Source of the DNA: Acrasis kona
Taxonomy: Eukaryota > Heterolobosea > Eutetramitea > Acrasida > Acrasidae
NCBI GenBank assembly: GCA_026419775.2
Contig: JAOPGA020001036.1
Coordinates: 1 to 49,748, forward strand
Reading direction: 5' to 3'
DNA: 49,748 bases
A program made the translations under genes and the position numbers. Below, one piece after another: positions 39,986 to 49,748 of this stretch. Under the pieces are notes generated by a model. It was not told where the DNA came from. It ran no database searches and saw nothing but the letters and a program-made list of their open reading frames with translations. Each line of letters opens with the position of its first letter. The stretch's first letter is position 1.

Positions 39986-40057
39986 TCAAGTTTTTTGCAA
40001 CCTTGAACATATTTGTAAATATCTGGTTACTAGCGCTTGAAGGGTGCAAATCTTGAC
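39986..40057 (+). repeat. Inverted duplicate, left copy
   Basis: About 72 bases here reappear in inverted orientation at 40858-40930. I see a single one-base length difference, in a run of C, and otherwise near identity. Confidence 0.85.
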
Positions 40058-40668
40058 AAAAACAGAATGTAGAGTTTCTTGCAAACGTCATTGAATACAT
40101 TGTACTCTTCTGGAAAATTTAAATTAAGAGATCTTAACTTTGTCTCNAGCCAAACCAACTCTCTGTTACCAATANNATTGAGGCAATGAACGTTGTTCTT
40201 CACCGGTAAGTTCTGTACAGCNACAGAGAGCTCTTCTTGAGATGGCAGGACTTGAGACATANTAATATGTGTGAATGTGTTTTTTCGAACAAGAAACAAA
40301 TACGTTCATACAACTCAATAAATACTCTTCACATTTTGGCGGCAGACCAATATCTACTGTCAATCTATATAAGGATTAAATTACATTATAATCCTTTCTA
40401 TATTGATTATGTAACTATAATTAGTCCTTTGGAAATCAATTACAATTTTATTTATATATAATGAAAAAATGAAGACTCAATCACAAAAAAAACAATAATA
40501 AAATAAAGAAATTTATTTAATAATTTATAAATGCAAATTAAAATTACTTTTTTGTAGATTTATTTGACTTGTATATCCTTTATTATGACTGCACTTTTTG
40601 ATAATGACATGTTGTTAATTTTATCAATAAAAAATTGAACAAACTCATAATTATTATTATTTTCTGTC

Positions 40669-40980
40669 TTGAATAAATTTTTTTTTCATGTTGAGAAATT
40701 ACAAATTACTATTGGACAGGTCAAGAGCACAGTACGGCAACTGTGCCAGTATCTTGACAATACAAATGAAGAATTTGCCAGAAAGTATTTAATTTTTCAC
40801 AAAGGCTGGAATCTGACAAATACTTCTTTGATCACATTACAGTCTATGTGTGAACTTGTCAAGATTTGCACCCCTTCAAGCGCTAGTAACCAGATATTTA
40901 CAAATATGTTCAAGGTTGCAAAAAACTTGAACCTGACAAACAATCAAAGAAGAACGCGTTACCTAAGGAGAAAGTGTTGA
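40669..40980 (+). pseudogene. Transposon-derived open frame (plus strand)
   Basis: A 103-codon frame. Its part VKICTPSSASNQIFTNMFK corresponds to the inverted copy of the minus-strand remnant 800 bases away, so it is a fragment of the same transposase family, in the opposite direction. The rest (LCQYLDNTNEEFARKYL) is unknown. It ends just before the PIF/Harbinger element. Confidence 0.5.
40858..40930 (-). repeat. Inverted duplicate, right copy
   Basis: The inverted partner of 39986-40057. With 800 bases between the arms, the pair could form a hairpin in RNA or mark two head-to-head insertions. Confidence 0.85.
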
Positions 40981-41107
40981 AAATGAGACTTGGTGTAACA
41001 GTAGGGTTGTTTTCTTCAACATTTTAAAATAATTGATTTTGTTGAAGTTGTTGAAAATGTTTAAATAGTTTAACTATCGATCAACATGTTAAAAATGTTA
41101 AACATGT

Positions 41108-41600
41108 TTAACACAACAAGAACAAGAATTTAACAAAATTAATATTAAACAAGAATTTTAATGTCTCTGCATGCGGTTGTAGTTGGATGTCTGGTTGTCT
41201 TAACCAAGACCTCGCAATGCTCACATCGTGAACTGTACCTCGAAATGGTCCATGTATATCTAGTATCCTTCCATCAACAATTGAACACACAATATGATAT
41301 TTCACCATGTGTCTCCGTTTCTTTCCAGAGTAGTAGATACGTTGAATGTAGTAGTCAGATGGTCTCTCAATAGCACACTCAGTAGCATCAATTATAAGTC
41401 TTACATTCTGGAAGACTTCTTCAGGAACCTCTCCCTCAAATCGGTTGTCAAAGTCGAACTAAACCTTTAAAAAGTGACTCCACGTCCCCTCAATCGTTTG
41501 AGCAGATATGCTAACACCTCTGGCCATGTTCCCATCTGCTCTTGGAATATTCTTTTTGCTCTTGAATTAAAAACTTTGTAGAAAGCGTCCCATATCGAGG
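41108..41600 (-). pseudogene. DDE_Tnp_4-type transposase fragment of the Harbinger element
   Basis: The frame reads LIIDATECAIERPSDYY, YYSGKKRRHMVKYHIVCSI, then GRILDIHGPFRGTVHDVSI. These are the first catalytic Asp block (IDATE) and second block (G-x-x-HD) of Harbinger transposases. The N-terminal part contains a stop, and the sequence after SWLRQPDIQLQPHAE loses the family, so the third catalytic acid is not present. Not functional. Confidence 0.75.
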
Positions 41601-41823
41601 TTATGTAAGCCTGTTCTACTTGTATCACAACCATTCAGTGTTAATGTCAACGTTAACTTTCAAACAACTTTACAATATAACAACTTTCTGTCAATCATCA
41701 ACCACAGCTGGGACGGGTATGCGAGGAAGGAGCACTAATAAGGAAGGGAGTTAACGTTGTGTTACTCACCCGGTAATTTAAAAGAGTTCTGTTTAATTTG
41801 ATAACAAATAGAGGGAAAAGAAC

Positions 41824-43260
41824 ATGGGTGGAGGAGAGACTTGGTCAAAGGAGAGCACAGAATTATATGCATATGTCTATAATTACCTAGGTCTTAGAGA
41901 CATAAAAACCATACACTCGAAGTTCTTCCCTGGAGAGACGTACATGAGGGTATACAATAAAGTCCGTAACAATCCGAAAGTGTTTGTTAAGGAAGACACA
42001 GCACCTTTGTCTGGAAAGGATTGCGTGGAGGAGGACATTGTTAGTAACACTGTCAAAATTATTGATGATGTCAGGAAGGGGTTGAAGGAGGGTAGGTCTT
42101 ATAGGTTAGATCAAGGCAGTACAAAGAAGAGGACGAAGAAAACTACCGCTGCTTCGTCAAAGGCATCCGAGGAGCATGAACCTTATTATCTGGAGGTGCG
42201 CGAGAACATTAAGAACAAGCTGCTACAAAAAGACAGTGAAATCGCGCTCATAACCAAAGAGAAAGATGCAGCTAGGAAGAAAAGGAAGTCACACGATCTT
42301 GATAACCTGAACCTGCAAGCCGAAGGTAAGGAGCCAAAGAGGCAGGCAGTGGGACCAAAGAAGCAGTCAGAAGGATCAACGTTGGCCCAAAGACATGACG
42401 ACATGGTGGAGGAGTACAAATCGAACACCATTGTACTTGAGGGACTACGAGGAAGATGACGATATGTTTCTTGATACTGACCATGACTCTCAGGACAAGA
42501 ATGAGGACAGTGATGAGACTGATGTTGATGCACCATCAACACCAATTCTAACACAAGAACCCTCATCATCACCAACATCACCAACACCATCATCATCGCA
42601 GTTGTCCTTTATTAATCGTCGCTCGCTTAGTCTATTTGGTAGGTCTCCTCGCAAGATTTACAAGTCACCCCGTAAATCTTTTTCAAAATCGAAGGTTTTG
42701 TTGCTCAAGAAAAAGAAGAGCGAACCAATCGAGCCGATGAACCTCAAGATCGCTTAGAGAGCGAAGTTATTGTTATACCATCGCCCAAAAAAACAAAAAA
42801 AAACACTCCACAACCTCAGACGCTACATCCAAAAACACCTCAAATTCCAGTGCCATCTACCAGCCTCCATTACAGATTTCTTCAAAGCAAGAATCATTAC
42901 ATGTATTTGTTCCGTAGCCATCCCAACTTCACATACTCGTACAAAAGGAAGAAAAGCAATGATGTTGGAAGGTTCAGTNATTTTATTGTGAATCTAAAGG
43001 TGGACAACTCCAACGCTATTGTTGATGACACTATCGATACAGAGACGTTTAGTTTTAACGAACCATCTGATCCTGTAACCGAGCCAGAGCACCAGGTAGT
43101 CAGCATTCCCATTCCTGAAGATGCTAACACAAACTTGAACATCATGTGCAAGTTTGAGAAAAAGGTAGGCCGTTTCTATAAGGGATTTACAGTTGAAAGA
43201 ACCATAGAGGAAGAGGTTGAGGACAAGGATGAGGATATCGAGTTTAGTCAAATAAATTAA
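41824..43260 (+). pseudogene. Myb/SANT-like accessory protein of the Harbinger element
   Basis: The first 211 codons give a SANT/Myb-like N-terminus (WSKESTELYAYVYNYLG ... YMRVYNKVRNNPKVF), followed by a long charged, Lys/Glu-rich stretch. Further frames at 42395-42757 and 42770-43260 continue the composition: an acidic Asp/Glu/Ser run, a basic Ser/Lys stretch (RSPRKIYKSPRKSFSKSK), and a C-terminal acidic end. The pieces change frame at least twice, so splicing or decay intervenes. Harbinger elements use such a protein to deliver the transposase to the nucleus and to the ends. Confidence 0.6.
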
Positions 43261-43389
43261 AACGATTCAATTTATTTAATTCCATGTTTACTTCGATTAA
43301 CTCATTTTAAAATAATTCAACAATTTAAAATTATTTGAACATGTTCAAATTGTTGAAGTTGTTCAAATGTTGAAGAAAACAACCCTAGT

Positions 43390-44960
43390 AAATATGAGCT
43401 ATATGGCTTTCAATTAAAATCAAATGATATTTTTGCTAAATTGTGATTGTGTTATGATTGAATTCTGAAATTAACCTTTAGTCGACCGAGTAATTTCTCT
43501 TTTATATTATTGTTGTTGTTGAAAAAACTTGCACATTAAACCACTTTTTTATAATATTAATGTTTAATTTTCATTCATGATCAATATTGTCATGAGTGCC
43601 TATGCGCTTCAACAAAAACTTTGAATCTACCTGCTCCAAAAAGATAATGGGCTAAAGTATAAGGAAATTCTGAAAGAGGATCTCAAACGGTGTTAATGTG
43701 CAAATTGCTTGACAGTCTTGATTTTAACAGCAAAATATACTCACAACTAGTTAATAGCTAGCTAGACAGTGCCTGTCAGGTACAAGATATCAAAGTGGCA
43801 TGTTAAAGCATCTCTAAGTCTTATACTTGTTAGTCGACTATTTATAGCTGCAAAACAACCTAGCACGTGGAAGGTTGGGTAATAACCAGTCCAGTTCTGC
43901 ACTGTGGTGTTAAAATCTGAGAGTATGATTGTCAAAATACATGCAAGTGTGTCAGATTACCAAGTGTGACCATGTCTGCTGTATGTGCTGTCTCTACAAT
44001 AAAGAATGTATTTTATACTATTTATTAACCCATTGTAACAGATTTGGAGGGGGTTAAAATGAGTTGAGTACGCGTTTGTGAAAGATTGTTCAAAATTAAT
44101 CGTTTACACATCACTATGTCACATTCTCAAATTCTAACATCACAATCGCTGTTGGACAAGGTTCCCGCCCGCCACACCCAATTGGTTTTTAATAAAATAA
44201 TTCTCAAGACTGTATTAACACATTAGCGTCCACGAGCATTTCCGCTCATATAAACTGATGTTTTCAAAAGTAAAATTTACTACAACCACCCATGTAACGG
44301 GAAAGTTGTATATGATTGCAATAAATTAAAAGGGTAAATTTAAGTTTTAATGTTGAATAAAAATAATGTAAACTTCTTAAATGGAGCAAGTATCCCAATT
44401 ATTAGTTGTTAATGTAAATGACTCTGCATGTTCCTTTGTAAAGGCATTGAGCTTCACTGGAAATTCAAATGCATCTTCAACCATATTGTATATTGAATTC
44501 ACCGGTTGTCAACATCATATTTAATAAATTTTTTTGTTGCTCTTTATTAATAATTAATTTCACTTATGTTTCCCTTCTTTGAACACTTTTATAACAAAAA
44601 TGACAAGTGTATATAACTTATTTAAAGTGCTCAATATATCAATGTCTTTCTTTTATTCTAACATTTTTACTTGTTTTTTGCATATTTGTAGTTGCCTCAT
44701 TTGAGTTCTTTCAGTGTAAGTCAAACAAAGCGTTAGTCTCTCTTTATAAAATTTTACAGTTTTAGAACAGAGGATTTAGGCTGTAGGGAAGCAAGCATAT
44801 GTAAAGATCTATCTATATGGGTGTCAAAAAGGCAGTTTTAATAAAGCTATGTTGTCCAGATAACCTACACGTTATCTGACTTAACTTTAAAAAAATAAAG
44901 GTGTCAGTTGATCACTTCAAGGCAGGTATAAAAGAACTTTTATATCTCTGGTAAGTCCTT
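43390..44960. other. A/T-rich, no supported gene
   Basis: About 1.6 kb of low-complexity, stop-rich sequence to the right of the Harbinger element. I see no frame over 60 codons with coding character, no repeat ends and no RNA gene. Confidence 0.5.
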
Positions 44961-46215
44961 TTTTAGAGAGAATATGGACTTGATATTAACCAAGTGCTTA
45001 AAGACAATTTTTAAAAATCAAGGGAGTTAATTGCAAGAGGGAAGCAGACAGCTAAAAAGAAAAGAAGGACAGCAGTACCACAGAGATTCTCTCTATCAGT
45101 TGACAATGACACCCTCTTTGATGAGCCTAACACACCCATGAATTCAACATTGATATCACCTGCCACACCATCCATGTTTACAAGTCCACCCATTTTAACT
45201 TGAAAGCTTTAACCCTTTGTATAATCACATCCAAAATCAAGTCAACTTGTCAATTTGAAAAATGGAATCAAGATGTGTTCTTGCAGAGTATTATCCCCTG
45301 GACGTAAAGCAGTGGATACAAGTCATTGAGAGAGTCTGCAAAGGGAAGCCAGCGTGCTTTGGCAGCTCACTGTTAACATCAAATCAAGCGTCAACAACAT
45401 CATTGCATTGAGCAAAGCCCTTCATGTACTCAATATTACAAAGAGTGTCCCAAACCTGATAAGGTCACTATTTAATCAAAACAATATTAAAGCTCCAGAA
45501 CTACTCGCCACCCTTCAACAAAGGTACAAGGATAAGGATCTTGACGCCTGTGGTTTGATAGTGAGCACCGGGATTATTACCAATCAATTGGTAGGGGAGT
45601 TGGACTCTTCCAATAACAAGAAGTACAAACAATTTTTACTGGATGCATTTGCATTTCGTCTAGGTAGCCAGCAGTATGTTGATATTGCCAAGAAGTATGA
45701 CATTTCCTTTGACAGCGATAAATAAAGAACCTCAAGTTCCAAATTTGCAATGACATTGTCCAATCTGGAACAAGCCTTGGAAATCAAGCGTTGCATCAAA
45801 TATTTTTGAGTGTCATCAAGAAAATCAATAAAAAGATCTATTTGCCTTTTACAAAAAAAGACACCAAAACCAATGACTTCAAAATACTTGAGTTTTGTTA
45901 CTAGGAGCTTGTTGCCAATGGAAAAGCCGTGGATCCAAGGATTTTGAAGAGAAAAAATTCAAAATTATTTAAGGATACGCATCAACAACTACAATAGGCG
46001 AGAAGATTGAGAGCGCACTACTTTTCAACCTTGGCAAGCTTGCAAGAGATCTGATTTGCCAAATGTCTGACAGTGTAGGGTTAGTTAGGTTGGATTTAAC
46101 AATTGCTGAATACATTGCTACTATTGATGGTCCCAACTCCAATATATGGGGTGAAATAATCAACCAAGCCCAAGATGTTGTTTGCAACATAAGGACCAAA
46201 CCCATGTTTTTCTAA
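44961..46215 (+). pseudogene. Remnants of an unclassified plus-strand gene or element
   Basis: Several plus-strand stretches have coding composition: a Lys/Arg- and Thr/Pro-rich piece near 45030-45200, a piece beginning near 45262, the longest intact run 45354-45725 (LHVLNITKSVPNLIRSLF, YKQFLLDAFAFRLGSQQYV), and a last piece near 46000-46215. They look like parts of one or two helical proteins and are broken several times. No family is recognised and no terminal repeats were found. It may come from a mobile or virus-like element; I treat it as a fossil. Confidence 0.4.
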
Positions 46216-46399
46216 ATTGTTGCAGAAACTTGCCATACACATATGATGCAATGCAATCAATTAATAAACTGATTTGCAGCAATTTGCTGTGAGGTTCACT
46301 TATAAAAAGCTCATTTAAATTCTGGAGTCTTCCATTTACACTGTATCAGAGCAAGACATGATGTATTTTACCAACATTAAAAAATAAAAGAATTTTTTG

Positions 46400-46966
46400 T
46401 TACTACTATAACATTTAATTAATTAATCTCAAATAATTAATAACACAAAGTTTTATTCACAATATGATACAAATTATATCCTTTTTCTTTAGAAAAGTGA
46501 TTGATAATGTAATTGACATATTCTATTTCTGCTTCTTTGGCTTCCTCAATAGTATCAAATTGTCTGAGAATTAAAACCCCAGGTACAAAATACTTAGAAA
46601 CTGAACCTGCAGCAAAAACTAGTCCACCGTCATCCGGTTTGGATTTTAATAATGAAAATCTATTATAAACTCTATTGATCTTACCACTAGATCTGACATA
46701 AATAGCTAAGGAACTATCAGTCAAATGTTCCACAAACGCATATAAATATGGCTTTATGGTATCAACAAAATAAAATTCTTTTACTTTGTAGCATTCTAGA
46801 ATATCCTACAAATATAGTAGTTCACAATACATATCTGTAATAAAAGCACACTTTTTTACTACTGGGTCTGAAAATTCTTTACTATCAAATTCTTGGTACT
46901 TTAAATAATCTCCATCAATATAATCTTGAGGTTTCAAATCTTTGAAGTGGGAAATTTCCATTATCC
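46400..46966 (-). pseudogene. Remnant minus-strand reading frame, unclassified
   Basis: The best preserved part, 46437-46733, encodes about 98 residues ending FDTIEEAKEAEIEYVNYII and KGYNLYHIVNK. The A-E-x-E-x-x-x ... GYNL pattern recalls the end of GIY-YIG nuclease domains, though the GIY-YIG core itself is not visible. The upstream part also looks coding but is not intact. Family uncertain. Confidence 0.35.
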
Positions 46967-47339
46967 GACAAATGTTCTATACACAAGTTCAATATATGAT
47001 TAACACTTTTTCTGACAAAATGTCTTCTCCTACTCATATCTTTGTCAAGGTAAATTATCAGTCAAATCACAGAAGTGCAGACTCATTATTTATTTTTATT
47101 AGCGATCAAAATCAATCGTATATAACAAGTAATAATCTACTAATACAATAATAGTGTCATCCATTTTACAATATTAGACTTGCTATATTTGTGTGTAATT
47201 AAGTGTTTTTACAAAAAAAATTTAATTTAGTAATTATGTATGAATTTTACAATTTTTAGCTCATAATCTACTATACAATTTTATCCATTCAGTAATGTTT
47301 GTTAAATCTCAATTGATCTCCACTTCTGTATAAAAAGCT

Positions 47340-47900
47340 ATTGTATAATGAACATACATTCACTTTTTTAGAAACAAAACCATGTTTCAAGAGCTAATCT
47401 TTGAAGATACTGACATTGATATGTCCTAAATTGCTAGCCCCTTCGCTGCTATTTGTGAACAACTGACTGATCTACGTTCAGACATTAATACGCTCCAACA
47501 AGGAGTTGTTACCCCAGCTACAATTGAGACTGTCTGTGAGAATATCACTTCCCTACAAGGTGATATGATTAGTCTGCTACAGTTACATGCTACCACTGAT
47601 AAGGCTGTTCAAGATGTCAATAAAAAATTGACAAAGTTAGTTGATCTTGAAGTGTTAAGAAACCTCAAATAGTTTGACCCTAAACTGAAACTAGACAAAA
47701 TGATCAAAGTTGGCCATCCATTCATAACTATGTACAGTCGCATTCTTGAGGTCGGCAAGCTTAGCTTGCAGCTTATTTGACTGGTCTTCTAGACTTTTTA
47801 ATCTGGTACTGATATCTTTGATTTGAACAGCGACAGTATTGAGGACTTCTCCTAATTATTGTTACACAATATTTTGTGTAAACATCCTCTTGGGTTGTAT
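47340..47900. pseudogene. Two convergent coiled-coil gene remnants
   Basis: A plus-strand frame from 47382 reads helical heptads (CEQLTDLRSDINTLQQGVV). A minus-strand frame from about 47890 down to 47690 reads VQIKDISTRLKSLEDQSNKL. Both are similar in style, with leucine-spaced coils, and both are broken. A gtataaaaagc TATA-like stretch at 47330 precedes the plus-strand one. Probable relics of a mobile element; family unknown. Confidence 0.35.
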
Positions 47901-47992
47901 AATTAAATTGTTATAGTAGTAATAAAAAATGGTATCACTTGTATTGTATAGTAGAGGCACATAAATAAGGTTGTATGAAAACTTGAGTTCCG

Positions 47993-48035
47993 TAAGTTAC
48001 TCAAGTTACCCAAGTTACACAAGTTACTCAAGTTT
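47993..48035 (+). repeat. Short tandem repeat of a 9-bp unit
   Basis: Four to five copies of AAGTTAC-N-C in a row (for example AAGTTACTC, AAGTTACCC, AAGTTACAC). An inverted ACTTGAGT lies just upstream at 47981. It resembles a protein-binding iteron or a subterminal transposon array. Confidence 0.8.
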
Positions 48036-49495
48036 TATAAAGTGATTGCAGATGTGAGATTTTCAAGTAAAAAGGGACCCATACAGTCTATAAATAAAAA
48101 ATAAGATTTTTATATGTATGTGATTGTGTTAACATGCTCTATCATATTGTCAACTCTGCCAGGTTCACTTAGTTATTTAGTCCCAGTTTTGCAAATTTAT
48201 CCGAGAGTCATTTATAAATATGTAAATTTATTCTAATAAAGCTTCTCACAGAATGCGATTTATACAAAAAAAAACAACTCAGAATGTCAATACATTATAC
48301 TTTTTTAACCCAAGTAGTACTTTCCTCGTTTGAGATCATACTTGATTACAATTCTACAAATAAATTGACACCACATGAAGCGAACACAAGCGCAAATTGA
48401 CTCTATTTCTAAAAGAACTGCTTGTTCTGCTTATGTTGTTGTTAATTTGAAGAGAAGAAGGACAGAGTGGGATGATGTTCAAACAACCATATGATTTTAC
48501 AAGTCTATATTGAAGGAGGTAGATCAAGAAACGATGTAGACTTAACTCTTAGAAAGATTATATTAATCAAAGACGGTTGACAACTTTGGATTTAAGAGAT
48601 TTCAAAAAAGTTCTTAATATTTTTGATGGATAAATAAATCTTCACATTTACTTTCTCACACACAATAGTTTTGCACCTTCAAAAAGAGCTACTGTTGAAC
48701 AAGGAGACTTCCATACTTTAGAAGATTCTCGGTCAATCAAACTAATTAACTGTCAGAAAAATGCATCCTCTAAATGTTTAGGTATAATATTACACGGCAA
48801 ATTATTGTCAACTGGAATTAAATCTTCGGGTATTTTAAAAATTAACCTTGCACCGTTTTGCATGATTTCAAAAGCAGAAAATGGATATTCCCCTAAACAT
48901 TAAAAATTTATTATTAATTAGACATGATATATATCATCATACGCACCTCTATTGGGTGGACTCCTTATCTTGTTAGACATTCCTCCTTGTCTTGGCCTAT
49001 AGTAAGGATTATAAGGCATGGAATACCTTGCTTGTTGCATCATCATCATTGGTATAGTCATTTGTGGGATAATGATAGGATCTTGATTTTTCAGGAAAAA
49101 TCTGGGATACTTGAGTCATAATTATCATCAACCAACAAAATGGTATAGTCAGTTGTGTTCCATTGTTGAGAAGCTTAAAGATAACTAGCACAATCCTTAA
49201 CGCATGTTTTATTGTTGAGAAAATATAGAGGGTGAATGGGGTTAGTGTCTTGGTAGTGGATTTGTCATTAGATGACAAAAACTCAAAAACCTGGCAAGCC
49301 CAAAATGATTAATAAGAGCTGTCTTCCAAATGTTTAACTTGAAACACTATTGTGGTGCAAGATTATGTCTGGATTCATTTGCCCCGACAGTGGCACGCAC
49401 TTTGGTTTGGGTAACCCTAAAATACTGAATGTTATTCCCATAAAAATGAAGAAAAAGCTGAAATAGTATTTTGTAAACTGAAATTGTTTATTGTA
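48036..49495. other. A/T-rich, no supported gene
   Basis: Only short frames. A 39-codon plus-strand frame at 48375 is basic and polar, and one at 49364 starts MSGFICPDSGTHFGLGN, weakly like the CP-x-C ... FG block of Mrp/NUBP ATPases. Neither can be supported as a gene. Confidence 0.4.
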
Positions 49496-49505
49496 ATTTT
49501 ATATC

Positions 49506-49748
49506 CAGTCTCAGTCCTGAGACTGATTTGCGGAAAGCGGATAATCCGCCAGTCTCAGTGCTGAGACTGATTTGCAGAAAGCGGGTATTCAGTCTCAGTG
49601 CTGAGACAAGGTATAGTGGTACCAGGCATATTAATGCTAAGTAAAAACATTTTTTAGTTTCCAAATTTAGAGATAGTGACTTTGAGGTATAAAGGTTAAA
49701 TGAATGTTTATACCTTGTCTCAGCACTGAGACTAGCGGAATACCCGCT
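49506..49748. repeat. Tandem palindromes and a fold-back at the window edge
   Basis: Four copies of the palindrome CAGTCTCAGTNCTGAGACTG or its shorter form lie at 49506, 49550, 49590 and 49717 (the last inverted). The first two are followed by TTTGC-(G/A)-GAAAGCGG, giving a tandem unit of about 42 bp. The block 49580-49614 is repeated inverted at 49709-49748 across a 95-base spacer, so a long hairpin can form. The window stops inside it. It may be a transposon end, a satellite or an origin. Confidence 0.8.

Larger units (their letters stand above)
38820..41000 (-). mobile_element. Decayed transposon region, CACTA/Plavaka-like transposase remnants
   Basis: Minus-strand frames at 40363-40030, 39915-39604 and 39423-39013 belong to one old transposase-like gene. 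The best part reads KACLCGIVQYNGNCACSFYL, then GITGIPVFQRLPYWSMLE. This resembles the Tnp2-type block of CACTA/Plavaka transposases (a C-G...FNG...C-x-x-C region, then GI-x-G-x-x-x-x-x-LPY). The sequence between the frames also looks coding but interrupted, so it is an old, degraded copy. Several N bases lie here. No terminal repeats were found. Superfamily assignment is tentative. Confidence 0.5.
41003..43386. mobile_element. PIF/Harbinger-like DNA transposon, 2.38 kb, complete ends
   Basis: Terminal inverted repeats of 22 bp match perfectly (AGGGTTGTTTTCTTCAACAT at 41003 and the complement at 43386). The trinucleotide AGT flanks both ends (41000-41002 and 43387-43389), the 3-bp target duplication of this superfamily. 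Further inverted GTTGAAGTTGTT-type motifs lie just inside. Like other Harbingers, it carries two genes: a DDE transposase (minus strand) and a Myb/SANT-like protein (plus strand). The transposase is truncated, so this copy is not autonomous. Confidence 0.85.

Noticed and set aside
42272-42596. Minus-strand Met/Val/Leu-rich frames in the Harbinger element
   Set aside because: They mirror the Asp/Glu/Ser-rich plus-strand frame and show only its complement composition.
49364-49467. Mrp/NUBP-like MSGFICP motif
   Set aside because: Only about 20 residues resemble the family, the second Cys is missing and no flanking domain exists; probably chance or a minute relic.
1-49748. CRISPR arrays, rRNA, bacterial operons
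   Set aside because: No regular spacer-repeat arrays or rRNA signatures; introns and eukaryotic families show this is nuclear eukaryotic DNA.

Overview
The window reads as nuclear DNA of a unicellular eukaryote. It is AT-rich, uses the standard genetic code (TAA, TAG and TGA all end genes), and packs genes tens to a few hundred bases apart on both strands. Every intron I could confirm by reading frame is only 34-46 nt long, with plain gt...ag ends. A calflagin-like EF-hand protein, a SHAQKYF-type Myb, a Pirh2 homologue, a sedolisin, a PLAC8 protein and ApoL- and Frizzled-like modules fit a free-living amoeba or amoeboflagellate. A heterolobosean or amoebozoan is my best but weak guess.

Layout. 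1-1674: the 3' end of a gene with three ubiquitin-like/PB1-like modules and an OTU cysteine-protease domain, cut by four nearly identical introns. 1790-5080: a 5'-truncated hAT transposon, split by a complete 2.18-kb DNA transposon with 28-bp inverted repeats. 5512-38450: about 33 ordinary genes and one tRNA-Val. They cover metabolism (alanine aminotransferase, type-B carboxylesterase, cytochrome P450, PAP2 phosphatase, DUF3237), the secretory pathway and surface (GT17 glycosyltransferase, DUF218 protein, three GPI-type proteins, a cysteine-rich secreted protein, multi-pass proteins), signalling (CMGC kinase, EF-hand, WD repeats) and nuclear control (SHAQKYF Myb, an acidic Cys/His protein). 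A ubiquitin theme recurs: the OTU protein, a Pirh2-type E3, a RING-ApoL fusion and an F-box/XPA-like fusion. 38667-49748: gene-poor and repeat-rich. It holds decayed transposase of a CACTA/Plavaka-like kind, an intact-ended 2.38-kb PIF/Harbinger element with a 3-bp target duplication, several unclassified broken reading frames, a short tandem repeat, and a fold-back array of palindromes at the right edge.

The genes do not form an operon-like pathway. Neighbours are mostly independent single-copy genes, and the minus-strand run from 20.6 to 38.5 kb is broken only by a few plus-strand genes and the tRNA. I assembled the spliced models by hand from reading-frame continuity and splice signals; no alignment was run. 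Family names rest on motif recognition.
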